64,000 bases of DNA from an uncultured Eggerthellaceae bacterium. GTDB lineage: Bacteria > Actinomycetota > Coriobacteriia > Coriobacteriales > Eggerthellaceae. The notes under the pieces are model-generated. The model saw only the letters and a list, made by a program, of their open reading frames with translations, was not told the DNA's origin and did not search any database. The stretch covers positions 1 to 64,000 of the forward strand of contig CAJOIP010000021.1 of assembly GCA_905234785.1 (NCBI GenBank), read 5' to 3'. Made by a program: the position numbers and the translations under genes. Positions 1-12,040 of the stretch are shown piece by piece. Within the stretch, counting starts at the first letter, position 1, and every line of letters starts with the position of its first letter.

Positions 1-167
1 TAGCGAGCTTCTTCGTCGCGAACGTGTCTGAGAATCTCTGATGCTGAAGGTGATTGTGGCGAAACGGGAATAGGGTTGAGTTCGGCAATGCGATTGAAAA
101 TCGACTTGCGCTTTTCAACATAATCAGGTTTATGGAATCTGACCTCGTTTCGCATAAAACTTCCTTA

Positions 168-1094
168 CTATGCTTCAGCAGCACCGTCCCCCAAGCGTGC
201 GCTAATCTTGCACGCCATGACGCCATCACCGCACAGTTCGCGTTCGACAACGTCGACGTCTGCAAACGCCTTATGCAAAACCATGAGCACATCCTGCATG
301 TGAGTTTGGGAAATGACGGCATCGAGCTTGATTGCCCCCTCGTCAAACCCGTCGAGAACCCGCGCATTGTAAGACTCGTTTGCTCCGAGAGCCAGCGAGA
401 AGCCAAGCAGCGTCTCGTTATTGTCGTCGGTATCATCGAAATCGGCATACGAATAAACATGAACGTACTGCCCGTATTTCATATCCGCATACACATCCGG
501 ATTTCCATCTCCGTTCAGATGCCTATGAATGCTGGCGCCCATATCCTCTGAACGCCCCATGAACAAACCCGTATACTTCGCTGCACCATCGCGCGCGGGC
601 TTGCCTTTGTATGTGGCTATCGCATAATACCCTGGTATCTTTAGCGGCATGAGCCCGTTGCTTTCGATTGCTTGTGACCAGTTTTTCTCGAAGTCAGCCG
701 CTGACAACGAAGCGGACGCGCCCGCAAGAACTTGCTGCCGTGCTTCAAGAAGCGCCTTCTCACGCGCCCGTGCATCCTGAGCGTTCTTAACCGCATCTGA
801 TGCGCCATCAAAAAGCTTTCCGACTCGCTTCGATGCGCCAGAGAAAGCCTTGCCTGCAGCGTCTTTGACCTTCTCGCCCGCTTCCGCACCTGCGCTTGTC
901 ACCTTCTTTGCAACAGGAGACAACGTTTCGGCGGCTGCCCCAGCCGTTTCTGCTCCTGCATTTATGGCCTTTGTAGCCGCATTCGCAATTTCGGCCACAT
1001 TGTTCATTGCCTCTGGGTCGCTCATTATTGCTGCTGCCGCAGAAATTGCTGCAGTTATTGCCGTCACTGGAATCGCCATGAGCCCTCCAACCAC
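168..1094 (-). CDS. Hypothetical protein: Ala-rich helical N-terminus, degenerate GIY-YIG-like C-terminal region
   Basis: 308-aa ORF; segment PGYYAIATYKGKPARDGAAKYTGLFMGRSEDMGASIHRHLNG resembles the GIY-x(n)-YIG-x-S/D...R..H pattern. Confidence 0.6.
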   Translation of the reverse strand: MVGGLMAIPVTAITAAISAAAAIMSDPEAMNNVAEIANAATKAINAGAETAGAAAETLSPVAKKVTSAGAEAGEKVKDAAGKAFSGASKRVGKLFDGASDAVKNAQDARAREKALLEARQQVLAGASASLSAADFEKNWSQAIESNGLMPLKIPGYYAIATYKGKPARDGAAKYTGLFMGRSEDMGASIHRHLNGDGNPDVYADMKYGQYVHVYSYADFDDTDDNNETLLGFSLALGANESYNARVLDGFDEGAIKLDAVISQTHMQDVLMVLHKAFADVDVVERELCGDGVMACKISARLGDGAAEA

Positions 1095-1324
1095 TGGCTA
1101 TTTATTATTTTCAACGATTATATACTCAATTAGAGTTTTGCATGGAACGGTAATCTGCCCAAACTGTCAGCAGAGCACACTTGTTAACACGGCCTCGCAA
1201 CGCAGGAAGGGCCGCTCGAAAGTGGCCCTTCCTGTCATGAAAGTATTTGAACGGCTTCCCCTGCAAGCCGTTTCGTTAAGGAAACTATAAGGCGGGTTCA
1301 GCATTATTCTTGGTATGGGTAAGA

Positions 1325-1355
1325 CAAGGCTGTTGCAAAATATGCAACAGCCTTG
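1325..1355 (-). terminator. Hairpin CAAGGCTGTTGCA/TGCAACAGCCTTG downstream of the LysR gene
   Basis: 13-bp perfect stem, 5-nt loop, just past the end of the minus-strand LysR ORF. Confidence 0.5.
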
Positions 1356-1410
1356 ATCAACACTTCTCTCTACTACGGAACACTTACTGCAGGCGAGTTT
1401 CGATACTCCG

Positions 1411-2364
1411 CTACTCGAAGCTCGCCATGGAAAAGCCGATGGCGTCGTTTTCCTTTGCGGCATCCCAGCTCCTCATGGATTGCTGGCACGACTCGAAGCC
1501 CTTACGGCAGGCATCGTACGCATCGGCGGGGATATCGTCGCTGTAAAACGCGCTCACGCTGAACGACGAATCGATGCCGGTCACGGGCACGATTGCCAGC
1601 GCGTCGCCGAACATGGCGTTGTTCAGGCCCGACGAGAACGCCACGAAGCCCTCGGTTTGCACCTTCAGGTACAGCATGTCAATGTCGCGGTAGTATTCGC
1701 GGGCCACGGCCTGCGGCGACGACTCGACGAGCTCGTCGATGAGCTCGCTTAAGCCCGCGAACACGAAGCTATCGGGAAGCAGCAGCTTCTCGGCGGGAAG
1801 CTCGTCGATCGAGACGCCTTCCGTGCGGCCCGCCAGCGGATGATCCTTGCTCATGACCGCATAGAACCGGTCGGTGTAGATGGGCGTCGAGCGGTAATTC
1901 CGCGATATGCGCGGATCGACGTTCACGGCGAGCGCGATGTCGACGCCGCCCTCGTCCATGGCGCGGCGCAGCTCGCTGTATTCCATGCACGTCATGTCGA
2001 GCTGCACGTCGGGGTGCTCGTGGTTCATGTAGCGCACGAACCGCACGAGGACGGGCCGGGCCGCGTTCTTCAAGTAGCCGATGCGCACCGTCCGGCCGTC
2101 CATGCGTCCGACCTCGCGCGTGCGGTCGACGAGGTTCGAGTAGGCGCGCAGCACGGTTTGCGCCTCGCGGTAGAACACCTTCCCCGCCTCGGTCAGCTGA
2201 GCCGACTGATTGCCGCGGTCGATCAGCTTCACGCCGATGACTTCCTCGAGCGCCGCCAAGTGACGGCTAATGACCGAACGGCTGACATAGAAGTAATCGG
2301 CCGTGCGCTTGAAGCTCAGCGTCTCGGCAAGGTATATGAACTCGATGAGGTGGTTGACGTTCAT
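1411..2364 (-). CDS. LysR-family transcriptional regulator
   Basis: N-terminal wHTH MNVNHLIEFIYLAETLSFKRTADYFYVSRSVISRHLAALEEVIGVKLIDR followed by substrate-binding-like domain. Confidence 0.9.
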   Translation of the reverse strand: MNVNHLIEFIYLAETLSFKRTADYFYVSRSVISRHLAALEEVIGVKLIDRGNQSAQLTEAGKVFYREAQTVLRAYSNLVDRTREVGRMDGRTVRIGYLKNAARPVLVRFVRYMNHEHPDVQLDMTCMEYSELRRAMDEGGVDIALAVNVDPRISRNYRSTPIYTDRFYAVMSKDHPLAGRTEGVSIDELPAEKLLLPDSFVFAGLSELIDELVESSPQAVAREYYRDIDMLYLKVQTEGFVAFSSGLNNAMFGDALAIVPVTGIDSSFSVSAFYSDDIPADAYDACRKGFESCQQSMRSWDAAKENDAIGFSMASFE

Positions 2365-2672
2365 GCCGCAGCCTTATTACCAACATTCCACCCGCTGCTG
2401 AAACTACACGGCATGCGGGCTTTTCGTGCTATGTGACAGCAGAGCACATCATGGTTTTCGCAGACGTTGCAATCTTTGCAATGCGTTGCAACTCCTGCAA
2501 TCACCCACTGTGCAAGGCTCTCATCAGGCATTATACCCGAAACATTATCCTCAGTAGCTTCACATAGCCTACATCCACTATGCCGTTCACGATATTATCC
2601 GCGCACGACCTGTTTCGTTGGGTATGGTTGCAGAGGTTCGAAACCGACAACCCTCAACGAAAGGACGAAACA

Positions 2673-2831
2673 ATGGAGAACACCGCACGCGACTACGCAA
2701 ACATGAGCATGAACGACGTCATCGAGGCCGTCATCCGCGACTCGAAGCTTCAGGGCACCATCACCTACCCGCTGCGCACCGAAGGCTACCACACCTGCAG
2801 CAACCTGCTCTACACCGAGCGCCTGAAGTAA
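2673..2831 (+). CDS. 52-aa small protein of unknown function
   Basis: ATG preceded by GAAAGGACG; MENTARDYANMSMNDVIEAVIRDSKLQGTITYPLRTEGYHTCSNLLYTERLK; followed by terminator-like hairpin. Confidence 0.55.
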   Translation: MENTARDYANMSMNDVIEAVIRDSKLQGTITYPLRTEGYHTCSNLLYTERLK

Positions 2832-2866
2832 TTACCGCGGGTCACGCGCCCGCACAGGCATCACGA

Positions 2867-2901
2867 GAAAGCGCCCTGGCATTGCCGGGGCGCTTCTTGT
2901 T
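2867..2901 (+). terminator. Rho-independent-like terminator after the small ORF
   Basis: AAGCGCC..GGGGCGCTT stem followed by CTTGTTTT. Confidence 0.6.
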
Positions 2902-3054
2902 TTCCAAGGCTTTGGCAATTCGAAACCGCTTTCGACGCTTCCCCCCTTTCGCACCATACGGCAATCGTGCCGGCACGCGCTTGCCAAGCTGAAGCAGCTT
3001 TCGACACTTCCCCCAGTTGTTCGCATTGAACGGCAACCACGGAAGCACGCGCTT

Positions 3055-3238
3055 ACACATAGACCCGATATCGCTTCATATTGCATTCTTTTTCGCGTTT
3101 CGCGCAGTGATATGAGGCCCGTGTGTATCGATTATGCCGTGCGCAGGGGGAATACGATGCACATGTGCATCGTATCGCTGCATGGAGGTACACATGGAGC
3201 CCATATCGCTGCGCGAAACGCAAAATAAGATGCAGCTT
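3055..3238. repeat. Palindromic intergenic element, copy 1
   Basis: ACACATAGACCCGATATCGCT inverted against AGTGATATGAGGCCCGTGTGT, 24-bp perfect palindrome ATACGATGCACATGTGCATCGTAT (3152-3175), third arm ACACATGGAGCCCATATCGCT; similar copy at 30524-30709. Confidence 0.85.
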
Positions 3239-3274
3239 GCAACAATAGGGGGCTTGTGCGCGAGTTAGAGCCCC

Positions 3275-4021
3275 TCAGAGCACGTGGGCTTCGCCGGAAG
3301 AGACGGGACAGTCGCCGACGAGGAGGCTGCCATCTGCGTTAACGCCGGTGACGGGACCGGACGCGACCACGTTGCCGTTGCGGTCGGCGATGTCAACCTG
3401 CTTGCCGGACAGAGCGTTGCAGGCGTTGTACTCGTCGACGAACGGCGCGAAGCCTTCGCGCTGCCATTGGGCGTAGCGCTGCCAAAGCACGGCCATGACC
3501 TCGTCGCCCACGAAATCGATGGCGGATTGGCGGTCGGCGGCCTGATCGAGGCCGTTACGGGCGATTTCGGAAACGTAGGCGGGCGTGTTCTTCCCGCCGA
3601 CCGGCTGCTCGTCTGCAGGGCGCCACACGTTCACGCCAATACCGACGCACACGCCATCGGCATGCTTTTCCATGGAAATGCCAGCGAGCTTGCCTTCCGC
3701 GCACATGACATCGTTGGGCCATTTCACCTGCACCTCGTCGGACATGAGGGCGGCGGCGCTGAGCAACGCGCGTCGCACCGACAGCGCCACGACCAAGCCC
3801 AGCGTGGGAAGTTGCCCTGCCGGCACGTCGGGGCGCAACAGGACCGACTGGTACAGGCCGCCGCGTGGGCTCGACCATGTGCGGCCCTGACGGCCATAGC
3901 CGCCGACTTGCTCGGCGGCGCGACACACGAGACCCTCGTCATAGCCCATTTCCAGGCCGTGTTTCACCAGCTCGTTAGTGGAAACGACGGTATCGAAACG
4001 TTCGATGCGGTACATCTGCAT
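3275..4021 (-). CDS. birA: Biotin--[acetyl-CoA-carboxylase] ligase
   Basis: STNE, GRQGRTWSSPRGGLYQSVLLRP and KWPNDVMCAEGKLAGI motifs. Confidence 0.9.
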   Translation of the reverse strand: MQMYRIERFDTVVSTNELVKHGLEMGYDEGLVCRAAEQVGGYGRQGRTWSSPRGGLYQSVLLRPDVPAGQLPTLGLVVALSVRRALLSAAALMSDEVQVKWPNDVMCAEGKLAGISMEKHADGVCVGIGVNVWRPADEQPVGGKNTPAYVSEIARNGLDQAADRQSAIDFVGDEVMAVLWQRYAQWQREGFAPFVDEYNACNALSGKQVDIADRNGNVVASGPVTGVNADGSLLVGDCPVSSGEAHVL

Positions 4022-4030
4022 TACGGGCGA

Positions 4031-5341
4031 CTATTCAATGCGTGTGGCTTTGCCGTACTTCACGTCGGCATTGTCGAGCGACTTGCCGTCGGCGAAGGCG
4101 AAATGCGGACGCAGCTCGGCCAAGGGCCGCACGACGAAATCGCGCTCGAGGGCGCGGGGGTGCGGCAGCGTGAGCACCTCGTTTTCAGTGACGTACATCT
4201 GGTAATCGACGATGTCGAGATCGCACGTGCGCGGCCCGTTTTCAATCGTGCGCACGCGGCCGAGGCTGTTCTCGATGGCATGCAGGTACTGCAGCAACTC
4301 CTTCGGCGGCACGCCGCAACGCATGAGCACGATGGCGTTCACGAACTCATCCTGGTCCTCGTAATAAGCCGGCTCGCTCGCGTAGAAGCTCGAAATGTCG
4401 ACGATCTGCGAGTCGGGAACGGTGCACAGCTGGCTGATGGCATGGTTGAGCTGGGCGATCTTGCCTTCACGCTCTTCCCCGTCGTTGGCGACGAGCGCGA
4501 TGTTGCAGCCGAGCGCCACCACGACGAGCGGGCGCAGGTTCGCAAGCGCCTTCGCCGTCGCGGCCACGTTATGCGCACGAACCACGGTCGCACCGAGCTC
4601 GGCAGCCATGAGCGCCTCGGCTGCCGACGCCTCGTCACGCGCGCTGGGCTCGTCGATGTGGTACGCCCACCCGATGAAGCTCTTGCGCGACACGGCGCAC
4701 ATGACCGGGTACCCCAGCCGCGCGAACTCGTGGAAGTTGCGCACGAGCTCGAGCGTCTGGCTCGGCGTCTTGCCGAACCCGGGACCCGGATCGACGCAGA
4801 TGCGCTCGCGCGCGATGCCGGCAGCTTCCAGCTCGGCCGCACGGTCGCGCAGGTAATCGCAGACCTCGGCAACGACGTCGTCGTACACGGGGTCGGCTTG
4901 CATGGTCTTGGGCTCGCCTTTCATGTGCATGACGACCAGGCCCGCATCGCATCCGCAGGCGACCTCCACCATGGCGGGGTCACGGAACCCCGACACGTCG
5001 TTGATGATGGCGGCACCAGCCTGAACAGCCGCGCGGGCGACCTCGGCATGGCGCGTGTCAATGCTGACGCATGCGCCCTCTTCGGCAAGCACGCGCACGA
5101 CCTCGATGGTGCGGGCCAGCTCTTCCTCGATCGCGACCTCGTCGCTTCCCGGGCGCGTGGACTCGCCTCCCACGTCGATGATGTGGGCGCCTTCGTCGAG
5201 CATGCGGTGCGCATGGGCGATGGCGTCTTCCTGTGCGTTGTGGGTGCCGCCATCCGAGAAGGAATCGGGCGTAACATTGAGGATGCCCATGATGATGGGC
5301 ATCCTCTCGTCGAATTCGAATGTGGCGCATTGCCAGGTCAT
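4031..5341 (-). CDS. folP-folK: Bifunctional dihydropteroate synthase / HPPK
   Basis: N-term MGILNVTPDSFSDGG (DHPS); C-term VVVALGCNIA...ENSLGRVRTIENGPRTCDLDIVDY (HPPK). Confidence 0.9.
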   Translation of the reverse strand: MTWQCATFEFDERMPIIMGILNVTPDSFSDGGTHNAQEDAIAHAHRMLDEGAHIIDVGGESTRPGSDEVAIEEELARTIEVVRVLAEEGACVSIDTRHAEVARAAVQAGAAIINDVSGFRDPAMVEVACGCDAGLVVMHMKGEPKTMQADPVYDDVVAEVCDYLRDRAAELEAAGIARERICVDPGPGFGKTPSQTLELVRNFHEFARLGYPVMCAVSRKSFIGWAYHIDEPSARDEASAAEALMAAELGATVVRAHNVAATAKALANLRPLVVVALGCNIALVANDGEEREGKIAQLNHAISQLCTVPDSQIVDISSFYASEPAYYEDQDEFVNAIVLMRCGVPPKELLQYLHAIENSLGRVRTIENGPRTCDLDIVDYQMYVTENEVLTLPHPRALERDFVVRPLAELRPHFAFADGKSLDNADVKYGKATRIE

Positions 5342-5356
5342 GTGACCCCTTTCGGT

Positions 5357-7762
<2,406 letters not shown>

Positions 7763-7808
7763 GTGCTTCGTCTCTCTTATGCTCGTATGCTACGCGCGTC
7801 TCGTATGC

Positions 7809-8360
7809 TTATTCGTACACTTCGGGTTTGAGGATGCCGATGTAGGGCAGGTTGCGGTAACGCTCGGCGTAGTCGAGGCCGTAGCCGACGATGAACTCGT
7901 CGGGGCACTCGAAGCCGACGTGCGCGCAGTCGATGTGGACCTGCTCCTTGGTCTTCTTGCGCAAAAGCGTGATGACCTCGATGGAAGCGGGCTCGTGCTG
8001 CTCGAGGTAGTTGATGAGGAACTGCAGCGTCAGGCCCGAGTCGAGGATGTCCTCGACCACCACGACGTGCTTGCCCTTGATCGGCGACGTCAGGTCCTTC
8101 TGAATCTGAACGCGGCCCGAGCTCTTCGTGGAACTGCCGTACGACGACAACGCCATGTAGTCCATTTCCAGCGGAATCTCGGTTGCGCGGGCGAGGTCGG
8201 CCATGAAGATGGCGGCGCCGCGCAGCACCGACAGCAAAAGCACGCCTTCCCCGCGAGATGCAGCCTCGGAGTACTCGTCGGTCAGCGCCGCGCCGATTTC
8301 CTTCACGCGCGCCTGAATCTCGGTGTCGGCGAACAGGATTTCCTTGATGTCCTTATGCAT
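7809..8360 (-). CDS. hpt: Hypoxanthine phosphoribosyltransferase
   Basis: VVVEDILDSGLTL PRPP motif and overall HPRT pattern. Confidence 0.92.
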   Translation of the reverse strand: MHKDIKEILFADTEIQARVKEIGAALTDEYSEAASRGEGVLLLSVLRGAAIFMADLARATEIPLEMDYMALSSYGSSTKSSGRVQIQKDLTSPIKGKHVVVVEDILDSGLTLQFLINYLEQHEPASIEVITLLRKKTKEQVHIDCAHVGFECPDEFIVGYGLDYAERYRNLPYIGILKPEVYE

Positions 8361-8494
8361 GGTTGCCCAATCTATCAGCTCTTATACACAAACGGAAAGT
8401 GTACCATTTGGCGGTTAATTGGGCTTTGCGATACGTCAACGGCCAGCTAACAAACCATAGGGAATGCACACCACGGGAAAACTGGCGCGCGTGC

Positions 8495-9133
8495 TCATCC
8501 GAAGATGTCGGGGAATTCGGCTTTCAGGCGCTCGACGGGAAACCCGATGACGGTGTCGAGGCTGCCCTCGATGTGGTCGACGAAGGCGCCGCCGCCCGAC
8601 TGGATGCCATAGGCGCCGGCCTTGTCGAAGGGGTCGCCGCTTTCGATGTAGGCGGCGATTTCGGCGTCGGAAAGCTCGCGGAAGTACACGTAGGTCGTGT
8701 CGACGAACGTGCGGTAGAACAAGCCGACGTCCTGGCCTTTCGGGGCGTTGACCGCCCAAAACGACACGGCCGTGTGAACATCGTGCCCATGGCCGGAAAG
8801 CGCGCGGAGCATGCGCTCGGCATCGGCGGCGTCGCGCGGCTTGCCGAAGATCTCGCCGCGGAACACCACCATGGTGTCGGACCCCAGCACGACCATCGTG
8901 CCGTCGTAGTCAGGCGTGACCAGCTGCTCGACCGCGGCTTTCGCCTTGCGCTCGGCCAGCTTCCTCACGGCTTCGAGGGGGTCTTGCGCCAGGCGCTCGT
9001 CAAGCGACTCGTCGACGTCGACCGCGTGCACGCGAAACTCGACGCCCGTTTGCGCCAACAACTCGCGGCGCCGCGGCGACGCGCTTGCCAATACGATGTC
9101 GAATGCGTCGATCTGATCAGGCAAGTTTGACAT
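8495..9133 (-). CDS. maf: Maf-family nucleotide pyrophosphatase
   Basis: LASASPRRRELL and VLGSDTMVVF motifs. Confidence 0.9.
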   Translation of the reverse strand: MSNLPDQIDAFDIVLASASPRRRELLAQTGVEFRVHAVDVDESLDERLAQDPLEAVRKLAERKAKAAVEQLVTPDYDGTMVVLGSDTMVVFRGEIFGKPRDAADAERMLRALSGHGHDVHTAVSFWAVNAPKGQDVGLFYRTFVDTTYVYFRELSDAEIAAYIESGDPFDKAGAYGIQSGGGAFVDHIEGSLDTVIGFPVERLKAEFPDIFG

Positions 9134-9134
9134 G

Positions 9135-10220
9135 CTACACCCGCTTCCGGCGCGTGCGGAAGGCGGCCATGGGCTCGATGCGCACGCCTTGCTTGTTGGC
9201 GCTGACGGCCAGGTTGCCCTGCACGTTCACGACGTAGCCGCCGTTGGGCTTGCCGTCAGAGAACCCGGCGAGAACCGCTTCTATGGTGGCCGTGTCGATG
9301 CGCTCGTCGGCCCCGAGCATCTGCGCAAGCGCACCGGACACCACGCGGCGCTGCAAGGGCACGGGCACGCCGGCGAACGCGGGAGCAATGAGGCAGCCCT
9401 CCCCCTCGCCCAGCCACTGCACGTGTTTGGCTGCGACTTCGTCGGCCATGGCGGACACCATGTCGTCTTCGTCGGCGATGAGGTTCATCGTGCGCATGAG
9501 CGTCTCGCGCAAGCGCGGGTTGCGCTCTTCGGCCCGCGGGATGATCTCGTGGCGGACGTACGCGCGGAAGCGGTCGGTGTGCTCGTTGGTGGCGTCTTCG
9601 CGCCAAAGCGCGCCGGCCGCGTCGCGGGCAACCGGGAACCCATCCTTCGCCCGGCGGCGGATGTAGTCCCTCAGCTCTTCGCGGCTCGCGTCGAGCACGG
9701 GGCGCACCACCTGGCCGTTGCGGTACAGCATCGACCTGAAACCGCCCGGCCCCGTGCCCACGATGGATCGCATGTAGAAGTTCTCGATGCGGTCATCGAC
9801 CGTGTGCGCCACGAAAATGCGCCCCTGCGACACCGGCGCCTCCTCGCGCCGGCACAAATCGGCGAGCGCGTCATGGGCGGCCGCGTATCGCTCGCGGCGC
9901 GCAACCGCCTCCACGTTGCCGTGCTCCGCTTCCGCTATGGCGCCGACTTCGACCGTCGCGCAGGTGAAGGGAATGCCCAGAACCTCGGCGAGCTGCCGCG
10001 CGAATGCGGCGTCGGCATCGGCCGCCTCGCCGCGAAGCCGGTGGTTCACATGCAGCATGGCGAGCGGTCCGATTGCGCCCCGCTCGCAAAGCCCCCGCGC
10101 AAGGTAGGCCATCGCCGTGGAATCCGACCCTCCCGACACCATGAGCAGCACGGGGCCGCCCGCTTCCACGAGCCCGCGGCTTGCAAGCACGAGCTCGGTT
10201 CGGAACAGCAGGTCTATCAT
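9135..10220 (-). CDS. tilS: tRNA(Ile)-lysidine synthase
   Basis: SGGSDSTAM PP-loop motif; ATG at 10220 overlaps upstream stop (ATGA). Confidence 0.9.
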   Translation of the reverse strand: MIDLLFRTELVLASRGLVEAGGPVLLMVSGGSDSTAMAYLARGLCERGAIGPLAMLHVNHRLRGEAADADAAFARQLAEVLGIPFTCATVEVGAIAEAEHGNVEAVARRERYAAAHDALADLCRREEAPVSQGRIFVAHTVDDRIENFYMRSIVGTGPGGFRSMLYRNGQVVRPVLDASREELRDYIRRRAKDGFPVARDAAGALWREDATNEHTDRFRAYVRHEIIPRAEERNPRLRETLMRTMNLIADEDDMVSAMADEVAAKHVQWLGEGEGCLIAPAFAGVPVPLQRRVVSGALAQMLGADERIDTATIEAVLAGFSDGKPNGGYVVNVQGNLAVSANKQGVRIEPMAAFRTRRKRV

Positions 10221-11974
10221 GGCTGTTGCCCGTTTTCCGCGCTTGCCTCGGCAGCGGCGCGGTCGCGCCTGCGCCTGTATTGCTGCTTGTCCTCGTACAT
10301 GCGCTCGTCGGCACGGGTGAACACGTCTTCGACGCACGTATCCTGCCCCGGCGCGAACAGGGCCATGCCCTTGGCGATGTTGATGCGCTTCCAGGGCTCG
10401 GAAACGGCGGCATTCACCTCTTCGACCTTCTTGTCGAACGCTTCGAGCAGCTGGCTTCTGTTGTCGTAGTCTTCGCCTTGCAAGACGACCGCGAACTCGT
10501 CGCCGCCCACGCGGAACACGGCGCTGTGGGCGAACACCCGGCAGATGACCCTGCGTGCGCTTTGCAGGTACACGTCGCCGTTCGCATGCCCGTACTCGTC
10601 GTTGATCTGCTTCAGGTCGTTGCAGTCGAGCACGATGAGGCCGAACGTGGGCGGCTCGCCCTCGCCGCTTGCGTCTATCGTCCCGTCGATCTTGGCAGCC
10701 AGGGCATCGTATGCGCCCTTGTTCCTCACGCCCGTCAGGGCGTCCGTCGAAGCGCGGCTGTTCAAATCGGCAATGTGGGTTCGCAGCTCGTCACGCATCT
10801 GCCTGAACGAGTCGGTGAGCACGCCGACTTCGTCTTTCCCGTCGTATTCGAGCTCCACATCGTAATCGCCGGACGCGAGCTTGCGGGAAGCAGCCGTCAG
10901 GCGTTTCAGCGGTTCGGTGACAGCCTCCATGATGACCATGGCGAATATGGCGAAAAGCACGAGGAGCACGGCAGCCGCCACCAAGATGAGCTCGGTCAGC
11001 TGACGCCGCGACGCGGCGATCTCGCTCACCGGCGCCGCAACCACGATTTTCAGGCCGTTGGTCAGCGTCGAGAACGCGAGCTGGCGCTCCTGGCCGTCCA
11101 CGAGGTAGCGGATCATCTCGCCGTTGCTGCTTTCCTGTTGGAAGACGCCCGAGCTGATCAGGTCTTCGATGGCCTGCGGCACGCTTCCCTTTTCCATGCT
11201 GGGGTGATACAGGATGTGGCCGTCTTGATCGAGCAGGCAGGCGAAGCCCGTGTCGTACACCTTGATGGAGCTGATTTGGGAAATCATCGTTTCCATGAGG
11301 ATGTCCATGCCGATGACGCCGATGAGCGTGTTGTCCCTGTACGTCGGAACCACGTACGAGATCACCTGCGCGCTGTCGTGGTAGCGGTCCCTGTAGGGGC
11401 CCACCCAAACGGGTGCGCCGGCCTGGATGGCCGCGAAATACCAGACGTCGCGGTCGACTTCGCGCGGGTCGAGGGTATGCGAGTTTATGGGCTGCTGCTC
11501 TTCGAACTCGGTAAGGCCCACTTTCGAATAGAAGAAGCCATGGTTCGACGAGCCGAGGTTGGCGTTGATGCAGTAATAGTATTCCTCGACGCCGCTCGTG
11601 GAGCTGGCCACGCTGCCGAACGCGCTTCGCACGAGCTCGAAATGCGACGCGAGGAACTCGTCGAGCTTCTGCGCCTGCTCGGGCGTTTGGTTCACGGCAC
11701 GCGAAGACGCATTGGGAATGTTGTAGTCCTCGAGGCGAATCTGCGACAACGAGTCTTCCGCCACGAAGTCGGCCATGTCGACCGACTGTTTCAGGCTGTC
11801 GAGGTACGCGTCGAGCGACTTCTGCGCGTTCTCGCTTATGAGCTGCATCTTCTCGGTCGCGGCCTCGTCGCTTTCCACGCCGATGGTGAACACGGCGATG
11901 AAGCCCAGCGTCAGCACGCTGACGATGATCGCCGCAATGGTGACCGCCGTGATCTTTACGCGAATCGAATGCAT
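10217..11974 (-). CDS. Membrane diguanylate cyclase (extracellular sensor, HAMP, GGDEF)
   Basis: Two TM segments, HAMP-like linker, intact RVGGDEFAVVL. Confidence 0.9.
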   Translation of the reverse strand: MHSIRVKITAVTIAAIIVSVLTLGFIAVFTIGVESDEAATEKMQLISENAQKSLDAYLDSLKQSVDMADFVAEDSLSQIRLEDYNIPNASSRAVNQTPEQAQKLDEFLASHFELVRSAFGSVASSTSGVEEYYYCINANLGSSNHGFFYSKVGLTEFEEQQPINSHTLDPREVDRDVWYFAAIQAGAPVWVGPYRDRYHDSAQVISYVVPTYRDNTLIGVIGMDILMETMISQISSIKVYDTGFACLLDQDGHILYHPSMEKGSVPQAIEDLISSGVFQQESSNGEMIRYLVDGQERQLAFSTLTNGLKIVVAAPVSEIAASRRQLTELILVAAAVLLVLFAIFAMVIMEAVTEPLKRLTAASRKLASGDYDVELEYDGKDEVGVLTDSFRQMRDELRTHIADLNSRASTDALTGVRNKGAYDALAAKIDGTIDASGEGEPPTFGLIVLDCNDLKQINDEYGHANGDVYLQSARRVICRVFAHSAVFRVGGDEFAVVLQGEDYDNRSQLLEAFDKKVEEVNAAVSEPWKRINIAKGMALFAPGQDTCVEDVFTRADERMYEDKQQYRRRRDRAAAEASAENGQQP

Positions 11975-12040
11975 CCCCCGCCCCTGCCGGCCTGCTCGGA
12001 AAAGCGACGATGAACGGCCGACACCAGCATTATACGGCTT

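Noticed and set aside
54-551. 165-aa plus-strand ORF at left edge
   Set aside because: Overlaps the better-supported 168-1094 minus-strand gene; no motifs or clear SD.
10181-12013. 610-aa plus-strand ORF
   Set aside because: Antisense to the GGDEF gene with intact motif.
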